From Dipteris shenzhenensis (Eukaryota > Polypodiophyta > Polypodiopsida > Gleicheniales): a stretch of 64,000 nucleotides of DNA. The notes under the pieces are model-generated. The model was not told where the DNA came from and made no database searches. It was given only the letters and a program-made list of their open reading frames with translations. The stretch is taken from the NCBI GenBank assembly GCA_047967505.1, contig CM106540.1; one strand, 5' to 3'. Of this stretch, positions 32,857 through 42,690 are shown in pieces. Within the stretch, counting starts at the first letter, position 1. Each line of letters begins with the position of its first letter. Position numbers and translations under genes: made by a program.

Positions 32857-32964
32857 TGTGTTTTATTAGGATTAGGTTTACCCTATGACTGTCTTAAGAC
32901 AGTCATAGGTGTCCTATCTTTAATTCTTTAATTAAGGGTTGGCAATGTGCCTTTAACCCCAACA
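32857..32964 (-). repeat. 108-bp LTR with a 28-bp perfect palindrome
   Basis: The palindrome occupies 32882-32909, centred on CTTAAG, and every position pairs. In RNA it would form a strong hairpin close to the LTR end. Confidence 0.6.
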
Positions 32965-32969
32965 GTGGT

Positions 32970-33445
32970 ACCGTCCTTGAATCTCATAGTGTGCTGGACA
33001 TATGCATAGAGAGTGCTTCTTTGTCTTCACCTCTCCTAGTGTGCAAAGCCTGCATATTCCCTGCTCTCTCAGTATCCTGACAGCTCTGCATCCTTCTATC
33101 CCCAGCTGATGGGATGACCTCATCTGCCCTATGGCAATCCTTAATGAATGTGCAATGCGTGAGTCTTCCAGGTATGAGGGTCTAATGACCACTCCGTCCT
33201 CTGATATCCTAAGGAAATGGTCGCGGTTGAACTGGATCTTGGTGGGAAACTTTTGGTCCCCTCACCCAGTCCGTGCCGTGTAAAGATGTAATAGATCCAA
33301 CGGTATGATACAGTTCATCTCATCTCGTGGGATCAGGGAAGATGGGGCATCCAAGCTGTATTGAAAGGGCGGAAGTCGATCCATTTGGATTGCACTGATT
33401 AACTACACCTCGTACTAGGTGACCACTCACATAGCAGCCCTCATT
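32970..33445 (-). pseudogene. LINE copy 3 fragment (same family as copies 1 and 2)
   Basis: On the minus strand the fragment reads DRLPPFQYSLDAP near 33360, then SSHQLGIEG, GICRLCTLGEVKTKKHSLC and HYEIQGRYHC (32970-33100). These are the same C-terminal segments as at 4.3 and 8.9 kb, with the CxxC of the knuckle intact here. It is cut on the left by the short-LTR element at 32964, and no continuation was found beyond it. Confidence 0.7.
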
Positions 33446-34395
33446 TGCCACACATGACATGCACTAAATTCTAACATGTGATAGTCTCTTCGTGGTAGGA
33501 GGATAAAGAAAGCATGACTTCGATTCTGTTTGGCTGAATTTTTGGCATCTAACATACTCCCAAGGATATCACCAAGTTTGGCTAAACAGACTACATCCTT
33601 TGTTGTTCTAGATATGGAACCATTGTAGCTCCCTCCATCTATAAAGGAGTGGTTATTAGATTTATTTTTCCTAGGATTTTAGAGGTTCTCTCTTAAATTC
33701 TGGAATATTATTGGAATACATATACATATACCTTTGTAAGACTAGAATATGTCCAATCACACAAATTTAGATTTTTTGATGTTCTAAAGACCAAAAATCT
33801 ACACAGAAAATCAAAGAGAGAATGAAAGAGAAGAAAAAAGAGGTAAACAAAAACTTTTATGAAAAACAAAAGGAATACATATGCATGCCAAGTTCTTCAT
33901 GGGGTGATCCTCGTTCACAACCCACTCAGCCTCACTTTTTTTCTGTTCCACTCTCTCAGTTTTATGACTACATGGTGTTAATTTTCAGTTCATGGCTATA
34001 AATTTCTTGTTCTAATTAAATAAAATACTCGGAAGCCCGCTTCCACGCAAGCTCTAACAATGGAGAACTTCGATCAATCGTAGGATATGAGGATAGTCCA
34101 ATACCACCTACAAATGTGGAGGAGCACACCTAGCGATGGAGCACGATGAGCAAGAGCTCAGTAGGGGGAGCATAACTACAAGGTTACACATAGGCCTGTG
34201 AGCATAGTCTACAAGGTTACACACAAGCACGGAGGATCATGGTGTACTTCTAGTGGGAGTACCTAGCTTGCTCTAATTGCACACATCACCAGACTGAATA
34301 TCCAGTCTATGTGTTTTCATTGTGTTTAACTGGAGATTTCATCAGATTGCTTTGGGATCAATATTTGTACAGGTACTGCCAGTTAATTGGGGGGT
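33446..34395. other. No gene seen
   Basis: A/T-rich, no recognised element. A diverged pair of ACAAGGTTACACA motifs lies near 34170 and 34210. Confidence 0.5.
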
Positions 34396-34744
34396 CCAGG
34401 GTGAAAGTTGTCCGTAAAGACAAACGGTAATGTCTCATTGACGCCTACTGCAAGATTGTCCTTGACATTAACGACGGAGACTTCAATAAGTTCGAGTTGA
34501 TGATCGACGGAGGTGACGCCAGGGTGAAAGTTGTCCGTAAAGACAAACGGTAATGTCTCATTGACGCCTACTGCAAGATTGTCCTTGACATTAACGACGG
34601 AGACTTCAATAAGTTCGAGTTGATGATCGACGGAGGTGACGAGAAGCCTTTTCCAATCAAGCTCGATAGCATGACTTTAGAAGGACCAAACAACGATCTT
34701 GTCAAAGCCTTATGATGGAGAAAAAGGACCCGGAAGATCAACAG
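34396..34744 (+). pseudogene. Unidentified exon-like segment with 123-bp in-frame duplication
   Basis: A 123-bp unit (34396-34518) is repeated at 34519-34641. Each encodes VKVVRKDKR, a TAA, then IDAYCKIVLDINDGDFNKFE and LMIDGGD. The reading continues past the second unit with EKPFPIKLDSMTLEGPNNDL, a TGA, and a basic tail up to a good splice donor (AACAG/GTGAGA at 34744). The TAA is in both units, so it predates the duplication or is not read. CAA and CGA would restore both stops. It looks like part of a host gene; I cannot name it. Confidence 0.35.
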
Positions 34745-35486
34745 GTGAGACTTGCTCCAGAGTTGGTTGGAGGGATTCCTACCAATGGGGATCTACGTGG
34801 ACCAGCCACAAGGACCTCACTCTGCGAGGAGGTATGGACCACGATGCAAATGGCACCGGTATATGCTGGTTGAATTTGACCCAAGATATTTGGTACCTTG
34901 CACGGTTTGGTCAATCCTTGTCTTCAAAGGGGACAACTGGATAGTGTTGTTGGTGCCTTGGGTCACTGAAGAGACAGGATTGTTTGCAACTTGGACCAGT
35001 GAATGTAACCATGTTCCAAACTGGACCCAATTGTTCAAGAGCGATACAAGAAAGCTTGTCATCCTACTTCAACAACATGTATCCACTTGCTTGGTAATAT
35101 TTCTTTTTGTTTTTCAATAGTATGCTTATTAAGAAATCAAATGTTTTCCTACTGTTCAGTCACGGTCAATGGGGACTAGGTCTAGCATTTGAGGGTGGAC
35201 CCCCTTGCTTGGGGTTATGGGCATTAGTGACCCACAAGAGTGATGGCCTCTCTTTGAGAGGGACATCTGGAAACCACACCCCACCTGAGTACCCAAACAT
35301 GGGACCAATCAAATGCACAGATTGCATACTGACCTAGGAACTATTCAAGAGAATGTTCCCTGAGCTTTGGGTGTGGGCCTCGCAGCATGCCAAGAGTAAT
35401 GGAGATACAAGATAAGACGACAATCGAAATGAGCTCAATATGGCTCAATTATGACCTTAGAGTACGTCAATAGATAGTCCAAGCTG
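34745..35486. other. Open frame of uncertain meaning
   Basis: A 122-codon plus frame (34752-35120; contains VEFDPRYLVP, WVTEETGLFATW) follows the exon-like segment and ends near another possible donor. No domain recognised; could be a later exon of the same broken gene. Confidence 0.25.
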
Positions 35487-36807
35487 TTAGGAACCCGTGG
35501 GTGCGATCTTCTCATAACTTTGAAATTTTAGGGTTTTTGGGAGTGACACGTGGCAGACTGCCACATAGAATCTGAGCTGGCAGGTCAGTCCACCTGTCCC
35601 ACACATGTGGCATCATGCATGGCAGGTGGCAGGGCATGCAAGCCAAATGTCTGGCCCCAAATCTGGTAGATTTTAGGCCAGTTGTGGGCTGTCCTCTTTG
35701 GGACTGCAGCCCACCAAAAATCTGCGACAAGTGTCCACCTTCCACTCTGGGCCGGGGGGGGGGGGGGGGGGGGGGGGCTGAGCCTATAAAAGAAGGCCTC
35801 TCCCCTTCATTCCCTACATGAAAATTCGTCACTTTTCTTCTCCCTCCTTTTGGTTGATGCAGTAGAACCTCTCCAGCTCCTTGGGTGCAGCCAGCTTCTC
35901 CCCAGGCCATTCTCTCACCTCAGCAACACTTTCTCTCTCTACAGCAACACACTCTTTCTCTACAGTTCCAGCCCCTCCTCTCCAAAAATTTGCCCCCTCT
36001 CAGCTCTTCTGGAACAGCAGCAGCATCCTCTCTCCTTCTCCTAGCCTGGAGCAGCCACAGCCCCTTTCTCTCTCCTGTTGCAGTCTTTCTCTCTCTACTG
36101 TAAAATTTCTCTCTCTACTGTTCCAGCCCCTTCCCCTTGCAGAAATCTGCCTTCCTCTGCACCTCTGGAACAGCAGCAGCTCCTCTCTTACATCCCCTCC
36201 CTTAAGATCAGCTTTGGCACTCTCTCTCTACAGCTATCACTCCATAAAGGCTTTCTCTCTCTAGCCTACAGGCTGTTTTTCTAAGCTGTTCTCATTCCAG
36301 CCTGATTTCCACACTCTCCTCACCCAAGGGAGCTTCAGAGGCATCAAGGACTTCATAAGTCACGAAGGGAGTCTGTGTTGTCAAGTTTATCTCATTTACA
36401 GCACTATTTCATGTTGTTTCTACTATCTTTCGAGAAACTAGTGCATGCCTCTAATGTTGGATGTAAATGGTGATTGTTGCAGGCTTCTTCCTTGTGGATT
36501 GGGCAAGCCAAGTGTTGAAACCTGAGCTTGGAGTCCTCCTTTCTGTTGTCTACCTTGTACATATGCTCGAGTCTTGTATCTAGGTCCTAGGCTTTCACTA
36601 AGTTCATCAGTTTGGGAGGTGCATTGCACCTTGGTCTTGTATCTCCATTTTCAAGAATAAAGTGAGCCTGGATAAGGGGGAGGGAGGCCGTCTTGGCCCC
36701 TCAATCATATTGCAATTTCCAATGATGTCACTTTGTGTTTAAGCTGTATAAGTCTTAATTCCAGCTTAATTGCAATCTCTTAAGTTCAAGTATATGTGTT
36801 TGGCAAC
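35487..36807 (+). repeat. LTR-like region with 24-G run and TATA box
   Basis: Begins TGTTAGGAACCC and may end at ...GGCAACA (36807). A run of 24 G (35754-35777) precedes CCTATAAAAGAAGG (about 35784) by a few bases, then a long C/T-rich, CTCTCTCTAC-rich leader, the same U3-R-U5 style as the proven LTRs at 7.7 and 27 kb. No matching 5-bp flanks were found, so the right edge is uncertain. Open frames here are compositional accidents. Confidence 0.4.
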
Positions 36808-37066
36808 ACGCAATCATTTCATTCAAACGCCTCTGCAAAATCCATTGTCTGAATTGATAGAAAGCACCAAGTAGTTTACAAAGCTCCTGGGGATATTCGA
36901 GGTGTGGGATTCAGGACCAAAGAAAGAAGACATCCTCAACATGTTCTTGAGTGCTTCTGCAAAGGACCTGATGCAGCAATTATATTCCTGAGTGCTTCCA
37001 CAATGGAGTTGATGCAGCAATTCTTTGATGCAGTTGGTACTGGGCCACACTGTCATTGAGAGGGGG

Positions 37067-37972
37067 TCTTGGGGAAATAGGGTCAATGCCCCACCTCTGA
37101 GCCCCCAAATGAGGAGAGCTCAGGGGGTTGACACCTCAGAATGTATGAGAGTAGATGACCTGTAGGGAGATCCTGTTTAGGGTTTGTTTGGGGCAGCCCA
37201 AAGGGCCCCCAAGGACTGCCTTCATGAGCTGGCTGTGGGGCTGGAAAGAGCCCAACCATAAGCCCAAATGGAGGGCATGCCTAGCAGGAGCAGCAAGAAA
37301 AGGGCTGTAAAGAGAGATTACCTGGTCAACAGCAGGAGCAGGATCGGTTACAACAGCCAGGACAGATCTGGACTAGCGGCCTGTACAGAATGGTGCAAGG
37401 ACTTTCAGAGGTGGGCTCCAGCACCAGAAGCGGCCAACACTGGCTGCTAGGGGTGCTTCTATAGGCCCCACAAAGCAGTCGGCAGACTAGTCGAGTCAGA
37501 TCTGGTTGGCAGACTGCTGACCAGGTTGGCTGGTCTGCAGGATCAGTCGGCCAGTGTGGCCAGGGATTCTTGCCCATAGACAGCCCCATTGCGGAGGCCG
37601 TTTACACTGAAGGAGTTCTTATGGGAACAGAGTGCCAGCAGTCCATAGGAGGGGAAGAGATGATTCCTCCCTGATATAGTAGGTTTGATTATAAAGGTGC
37701 ACCGGAGGGACTGTCAGCAGTGAACTCAAGAGCAGAATTTCCTACAACAGCTACTATCAAGGACAACAGCTACTATCAAGGACACCCAGTTATTGAGGAG
37801 GGGTCTACAGCAGAAGGATCAGCAAACAGAGCCTGTTGGTGGCGCTTTCTATGTGTATTCTCTCCATATCTAAAGTGTTCTCTCTATAAGCACACGGAGT
37901 GAATTGTGTTCCGCATTAAAGTGTTTTATCTCAGGCTTCATCTTCCGCTGCTGAGTCCTCTACGTTTTCCAA
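37067..37972 (+). repeat. Probable 3' LTR
   Basis: A purine tract ending GAGAGGGGG stands directly before TCTTGGGG (perhaps a mutated TGTTGGGG), and the region ends CGTTTTCCAACA at 37972. The interior shares motifs with other LTRs here (CAAATGAGGAGAGC; GTCGGC and GTTTACA blocks). It also holds a tandem ACAGCTACTATCAAGGAC pair (about 37748-37783). No partner 5' LTR or PBS was found to the left. Confidence 0.4.
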
Positions 37973-39083
37973 CATGCTGTCTTCAACCAGAAGAACCCTT
38001 GGCTTGCCCTTCACTGTGTAAGGTTCAACTTTAAATGCAATACTTCAGGTTGTTTCTACAATAATCTTCTCCGTTTTGTTGGACTCACAAGGTCCTAAAA
38101 TCTGTAACACTAGGAATTTTTCCTGTTATGTTAAAAAACAAAACCACCTGATTCATGAAAGAGAGACTTCTTTTCTAAGGCTAAAAACAGGTTTATTGAA
38201 ATGAAGTTGTGTGGCCGCTTCAAGAGTTTTGGGCCTAGCTAGGGATACATTTGAAGCTATCCCTGCATGTAATCCACAACTGACTTTAACCATTCTTCTT
38301 TCTCATCAATGCCTTTTGCAAAGGCTGATAATGGATTGGTCTAGAATTTGACTGATCCATATTGATTCAGTTCATACCATTGCATACTAATCAGCAACAA
38401 AAGAGGGGAAAAAAGTAATTAGGACATCCCATTTAAACTCTTCCCATAATAATTGTCTGTTCTTGTACTTCCTGCATGAGCATCAAAATGCAACATTGCA
38501 AGCCTCATCTTTACTTTTTCGGTAGCTTAAAGTACTCTTTCAACTTACTGATACAATCCTAACTCGTTGGTTAAATGCTATCCCTTCTGTATGAATGAGC
38601 CTATTTGAAACATTAAATAAGCCTTGTGAAATTCACAACTTCACATTACGAGCCCTTAAAGCTGACTAGTTATTGAGATGTCAAAGTCATGGGATTGCGC
38701 AATCAATAATTCCACTAGATTTTCACTTAAAATCGCAAGAATATTTAAAAATTAACACATCCGCATGAAAGCATCCACATCTGAATTTCTCTGCACAATT
38801 TACAACGAGTTCACCTACACGATCCAAAAGCTTGCAAGGGCAATTTCATCGATGCCAGATGTATTCAAGACAACCCAAAGGTAATTTTTTCCTTCGCTGG
38901 GATTTCATACACTTCTACAATGAAGATCTCGCTGGAACAAATCTTTGAATCTATGAAAAGTATTTGCACCTCCTTTTCTTTTCCTTCGTAAAGGATTTAC
39001 AGACTATGGAGAACTCGCTGGAACAAAGCGCAAATTTCTATGATAAGTCTTTGCACCCCCGTTTTTACGAACCATAAATTTTC
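37973..39083. other. No gene seen
   Basis: A/T-rich. Related phrases CTCGCTGGAACAAA occur near 38928 and 39012, suggesting an old small duplication. Confidence 0.45.
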
Positions 39084-39689
39084 ATGTTTATGAAGAGCCC
39101 AGTTTATTTCGTTTTTAGTTGTGAAATGCGCTTGTGGTCGGAAAACTGTCTTAAGCATGCGAAAAGCACCAATGTACATGCCACAACAGTAACGGACGAT
39201 GCGGTGCAAGCTCTAAGGGTTTTGCCTGATCCGTGCAGGCATGAAGAGCCTACAACCTTGCTTTACACGATGTTGACCAACCAGCAACTATTACTGCTGC
39301 ACATTGCCCAGCCTTGGGATGGCCTGCTTGGACGGGCTGTGCAGAGCTCCACTACCCAATTACGAAGTGCCCAAAAAACACAAAAATACCCAAATTGCTC
39401 TGCAAAGAACCGGACCGGAGGTTGGCGATGCACGAGAGCCCTCCAGAGCTCAGGGCCTGACCTCCCGCCACCAAAGATTCATGAGACAAAACGTGGCTAC
39501 GAGCTAAGGAAGAGTATTGCTAGAGTGACTCAAAACACAAAACATCAACCACGTTTTAATTCTCAAACGTATCACGCACCTTTTGTTGTTTGGAGAGAAC
39601 AATTGTTGCAAAGCTTGAGGCCGCAGATGGATCGAGCAAGATTTCATTCACCTCAGCTGCATTCTTCTTGGTTCTTCATAGGGTTTTAA
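39084..39689 (+). CDS. Hypothetical open frame, 201 codons
   Basis: Longest plus frame between 38 and 42 kb. Rich in Gln, Arg and Ser, with a hydrophobic patch LLYTMLTNQQLLLLHIAQ near residues 59-76. No known domain, no homologue recalled, and no repeat of the frame elsewhere. Likely chance, since composition drifts along it and no splice or promoter context supports it. Confidence 0.15.
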   Translation: MFMKSPVYFVFSCEMRLWSENCLKHAKSTNVHATTVTDDAVQALRVLPDPCRHEEPTTLLYTMLTNQQLLLLHIAQPWDGLLGRAVQSSTTQLRSAQKTQKYPNCSAKNRTGGWRCTRALQSSGPDLPPPKIHETKRGYELRKSIARVTQNTKHQPRFNSQTYHAPFVVWREQLLQSLRPQMDRARFHSPQLHSSWFFIGF

Positions 39690-40245
39690 GTTGCATAGGT
39701 AGGGAGTCCGGGATTGGGATTTGAAGTTTTAAACCATGGTTCACATGGGAACAAGATGAATGTACATTCAATGTGAATGTCAACAAGATACAGATAGGAT
39801 TCCCATGCCCGGTAATCCCATTGGTGATTTTTGGAGGCAATACCCAAACATGTAGTCAAGAGGATGATAGGACCTCTCCAGAATTTCAATGAGTATCCGC
39901 CAAGCACAAATCACTCCAGACATCAACATGAAATTGGAGCCACACCCTACTTGGCATAGACCAAAGCTGCTCGATGAAAAGTACCTCCTTGAATACATGG
40001 AGGCTCCATCTTCCTTTTGCATGCATCCCACATTTAATGCGGTGCCCCGTTGCTACTAGTGGGATACCAATCATCATGATCCAGATAATGCAGATGCTCC
40101 TTGCAATTGGCCGTTAATCAATAGAAACTCTAAAATCAAATGGACAAGCTAGGAAACACTCATCAGAGCCTTGGACAGACATGCATCAATTATGCAAAGC
40201 AGTTATGACAAAACACTCAAGGAAAGTGCAAGATACAGTGAAGCC
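39690..40245. other. No gene recognised
   Basis: Overlapping minus-strand frames (39686-40077) have protein-like stretches such as VGCGSNFMLMSG, but no family is recognised and the frame shifts repeatedly. Confidence 0.4.
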
Positions 40246-40530
40246 TTAGCAGTCGTCCTGGAGGTGTCCCTCACCATTAACGACCATTTGCCCAACCTGA
40301 GCTTCAATCAAATCAATAGATAGATGCTCAAACAACGAGTCACCTCTTTCAAAGGGCCATATCTCTTCAAGGGCGTTATGTCTGTTTGTTTGAAGAAATG
40401 GTTGACACTGGCTTCTTAAAAACTGAGCAAGCAATCTACGGTGTTCGTGGATTACAAGGAAAAGATCGATAAGAAGCTCGCTCCATTTATCACTGCCGCC
40501 ATCTTTACCATACTCATTAGGTAAAGACAA
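40246..40530 (-). CDS. Possible terminal exon of an unidentified gene
   Basis: On the minus strand a clean acceptor (GTGGTGCAG at 40531-40539) opens 94 codons ending at TAA 40246-40248. The product has ordinary protein composition, with an amphipathic stretch (WSELLIDLFLVIHEHRRLLA) followed by an acidic end. No stop or shift. I recognise no family. The upstream exon would lie at higher coordinates; none was identified. Confidence 0.25.
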   Translation of the reverse strand: MSLPNEYGKDGGSDKWSELLIDLFLVIHEHRRLLAQFLRSQCQPFLQTNRHNALEEIWPFERGDSLFEHLSIDLIEAQVGQMVVNGEGHLQDDC

Positions 40531-42690
40531 CTGCACCACAACATCAGACGGGTAATCAAATCAGTCCAGGGGAGTTTTTAACCTTGTGGCAATAAGGGCC
40601 AGAAGTGCAATCTAGGACAACAACTATGAGAGCATTATGTGTGTAGAGTAGCGACAAAGGGTTCTTCAAGTCTAGAAATTTTATAAAACAAAATGAGTTG
40701 CAATGATATGCTAAAATGCCCAAAATTTCTCAATTTGCATCCTCAAATTCCTTTGCTCAAGTCTCAATATTTGCCATACCCCAGTCTCTTCATTATCATA
40801 CTACTAAATACTTATATCCTTGCATAATATAGGAGGCTGAGTCATATTTGCCAATGGATGGCCAAATTTGCAATGATGGATACAATTGACGAGTCTCAGA
40901 CTACATTTGTAGCAATTCTGACAAAATATCTTGTGAGAGGATGGTCGAATATGTTGAAGTTCTTAGTAAAAGGGTAGTAGACATCTTTCCTTATACAACA
41001 AAGCTTCCATTCTGCACAAGTTTGAGCATGCTCAATCTGAAAACTCTTCCTCGTCACACTTCAGCCTACTTTTCCAAAGCGTGGCAATACATCTTTTCCA
41101 TTGCCTCACACCCAATGCTTCCAATCGGGTGATAATTGTGCAACCAGCTTCAAACATCCCTGCCATCAACAAACTATTTAACATGCAATGATGAACATGA
41201 GTGGTTGATTGATAGAAATTGATAGATGCATATGATTACCGTAAAGCTTGATACTAGTGTGAAAAAAACTAACTAAGAGGTCTCTTGTCATGACGTTCTC
41301 CACCTAGCCACAGTTTTTGAGAGTGCTCCCACTAATTTGAAATGTCCTCCCATGAGTTCTTTCTCTCTCCTTATGTTCCTACATGGATCTCTCTCTCTAG
41401 AAACCTCCCCTAAAGCCAACACTTGCCACTTAGCCTTTATATTAATGCCATATGTCCAAAAAGGGATCTTGTGGGATGTATTTTGTATCACAAAAATCTC
41501 CAAGCGAAGGTACTTTTCAATTATCCAAATTTGCGCAATGATCCAAATCTATCAATCACAATAACTCAGCACACTATCATGTCATGGGACAGCCCCCTTC
41601 CAAGAATGCTATATGTCTAGCTCATTAATATAGCAAGAGGGAATAAAACTAGACATTTCAAATGCATGTGTGTATGGTTGTGGATAAGGGAAGTGTTGAT
41701 AAGATGTACATGTGTATGGTTGTGGATAAGGGAAGTGTTGATAAGATGTTTTGAAGTTGGATTCATCTTGGTTGTTAATATCATGATTGAATAGATCAAA
41801 TGCTTAGTACATTCTCCAAGAATCTTGGGAAGAATGATGCATTTACTTTAGTAAAGATAATGGATCTTGTGAAACAATATCGTACCCTGTGGCTTGAGGT
41901 TCATCACTTGAAAGAGACTTATGATCTCAAGAGATTTATCCAAGGTGGAGAATGTGAGGAATGTTGGACAAAGAGATTGAATGACTTGATCTCTCATAAA
42001 GAAAAAAATAGATCAAATAACATATGTATATGGTAAGTAATATGCCTCTTATCTAGATGTGGTGCCCATGGATGGCTTAACATTTTTATCCTTTGTTCCA
42101 GTCCATGAATATGAATTCATGTTTTGATGCAAGAACCTCTAGTGATTGATAGAAAGGTAAAGCAGACACAAGCTTAAAGAAGGGACATTGACTATGAAAG
42201 GTGCATGTTTGAGAAGAGAAGTTTGATTAAGAGGGAAAAACCATACACTAGAAGACACTATAGTGTGGTGGAATACTCTCTTTGAAGCCCAAGCCATCAT
42301 CTTTGATTGGGTCAAGAGCAACACTACTACTTTGTGCAATCCTTTTCGATGCCCAACATCTTCTCCTTCAGAACAACTTGCACAACCTTAGAGTCAACCA
42401 TTTGAAGTAGAAGATTTAATTAACGTACCTACATGAGAGCTGTACATTGACTCACAATGATCTCGCCAAATGTGAGAAAAAGTAGCCAGACTCCTAACCC
42501 AAAGCTCTAGTAAAGTCCCCCAAACTCCCATGCACTATTTCATCATCAACTGAGGCCCCAAGATCTGATAGCATCATCTTCACACCCCCCAAACAGAATC
42601 TACCGAAAACCCTACCCCTACATTAACACCAAATACCACTTTATTACAATAGATGAGATGCCCCAGAAAAATTGCCACCTGAATATACTA
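40531..42690. other. Mostly empty; 42-bp tandem repeat
   Basis: A tandem pair with 42-bp period (about 41669-41750, GTGTATGGTTGTGGATAAGG) is the only structured feature. A 78-codon frame at 41800-42036 is unrecognised. Confidence 0.45.

Larger units (their letters stand above)
31111..32964 (-). mobile_element. Short-LTR non-coding element (one LTR found), minus strand
   Basis: A 108-bp terminal segment, 32857-32964, reads TGTTGGGG...CACA on the minus strand. Two bases beyond it is TGGTATCAGAGC (32843-32854, minus), the PBS. The interrupted LINE fragment resumes at once after 32964, where GTGGT would be its target duplication. The partner LTR was not found to the left, so the element is truncated or its far end merged with the gypsy remnant. 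The interior is non-coding and holds CAG-rich and CGTACG-rich segments and a 21-bp tandem repeat. LTR length fits the TRIM range. Confidence 0.55.

Noticed and set aside
35615-36284. Overlapping frames rich in Ser, Leu and Pro
   Set aside because: Composition follows the CTCTCT-rich LTR leader in every frame; no domain.
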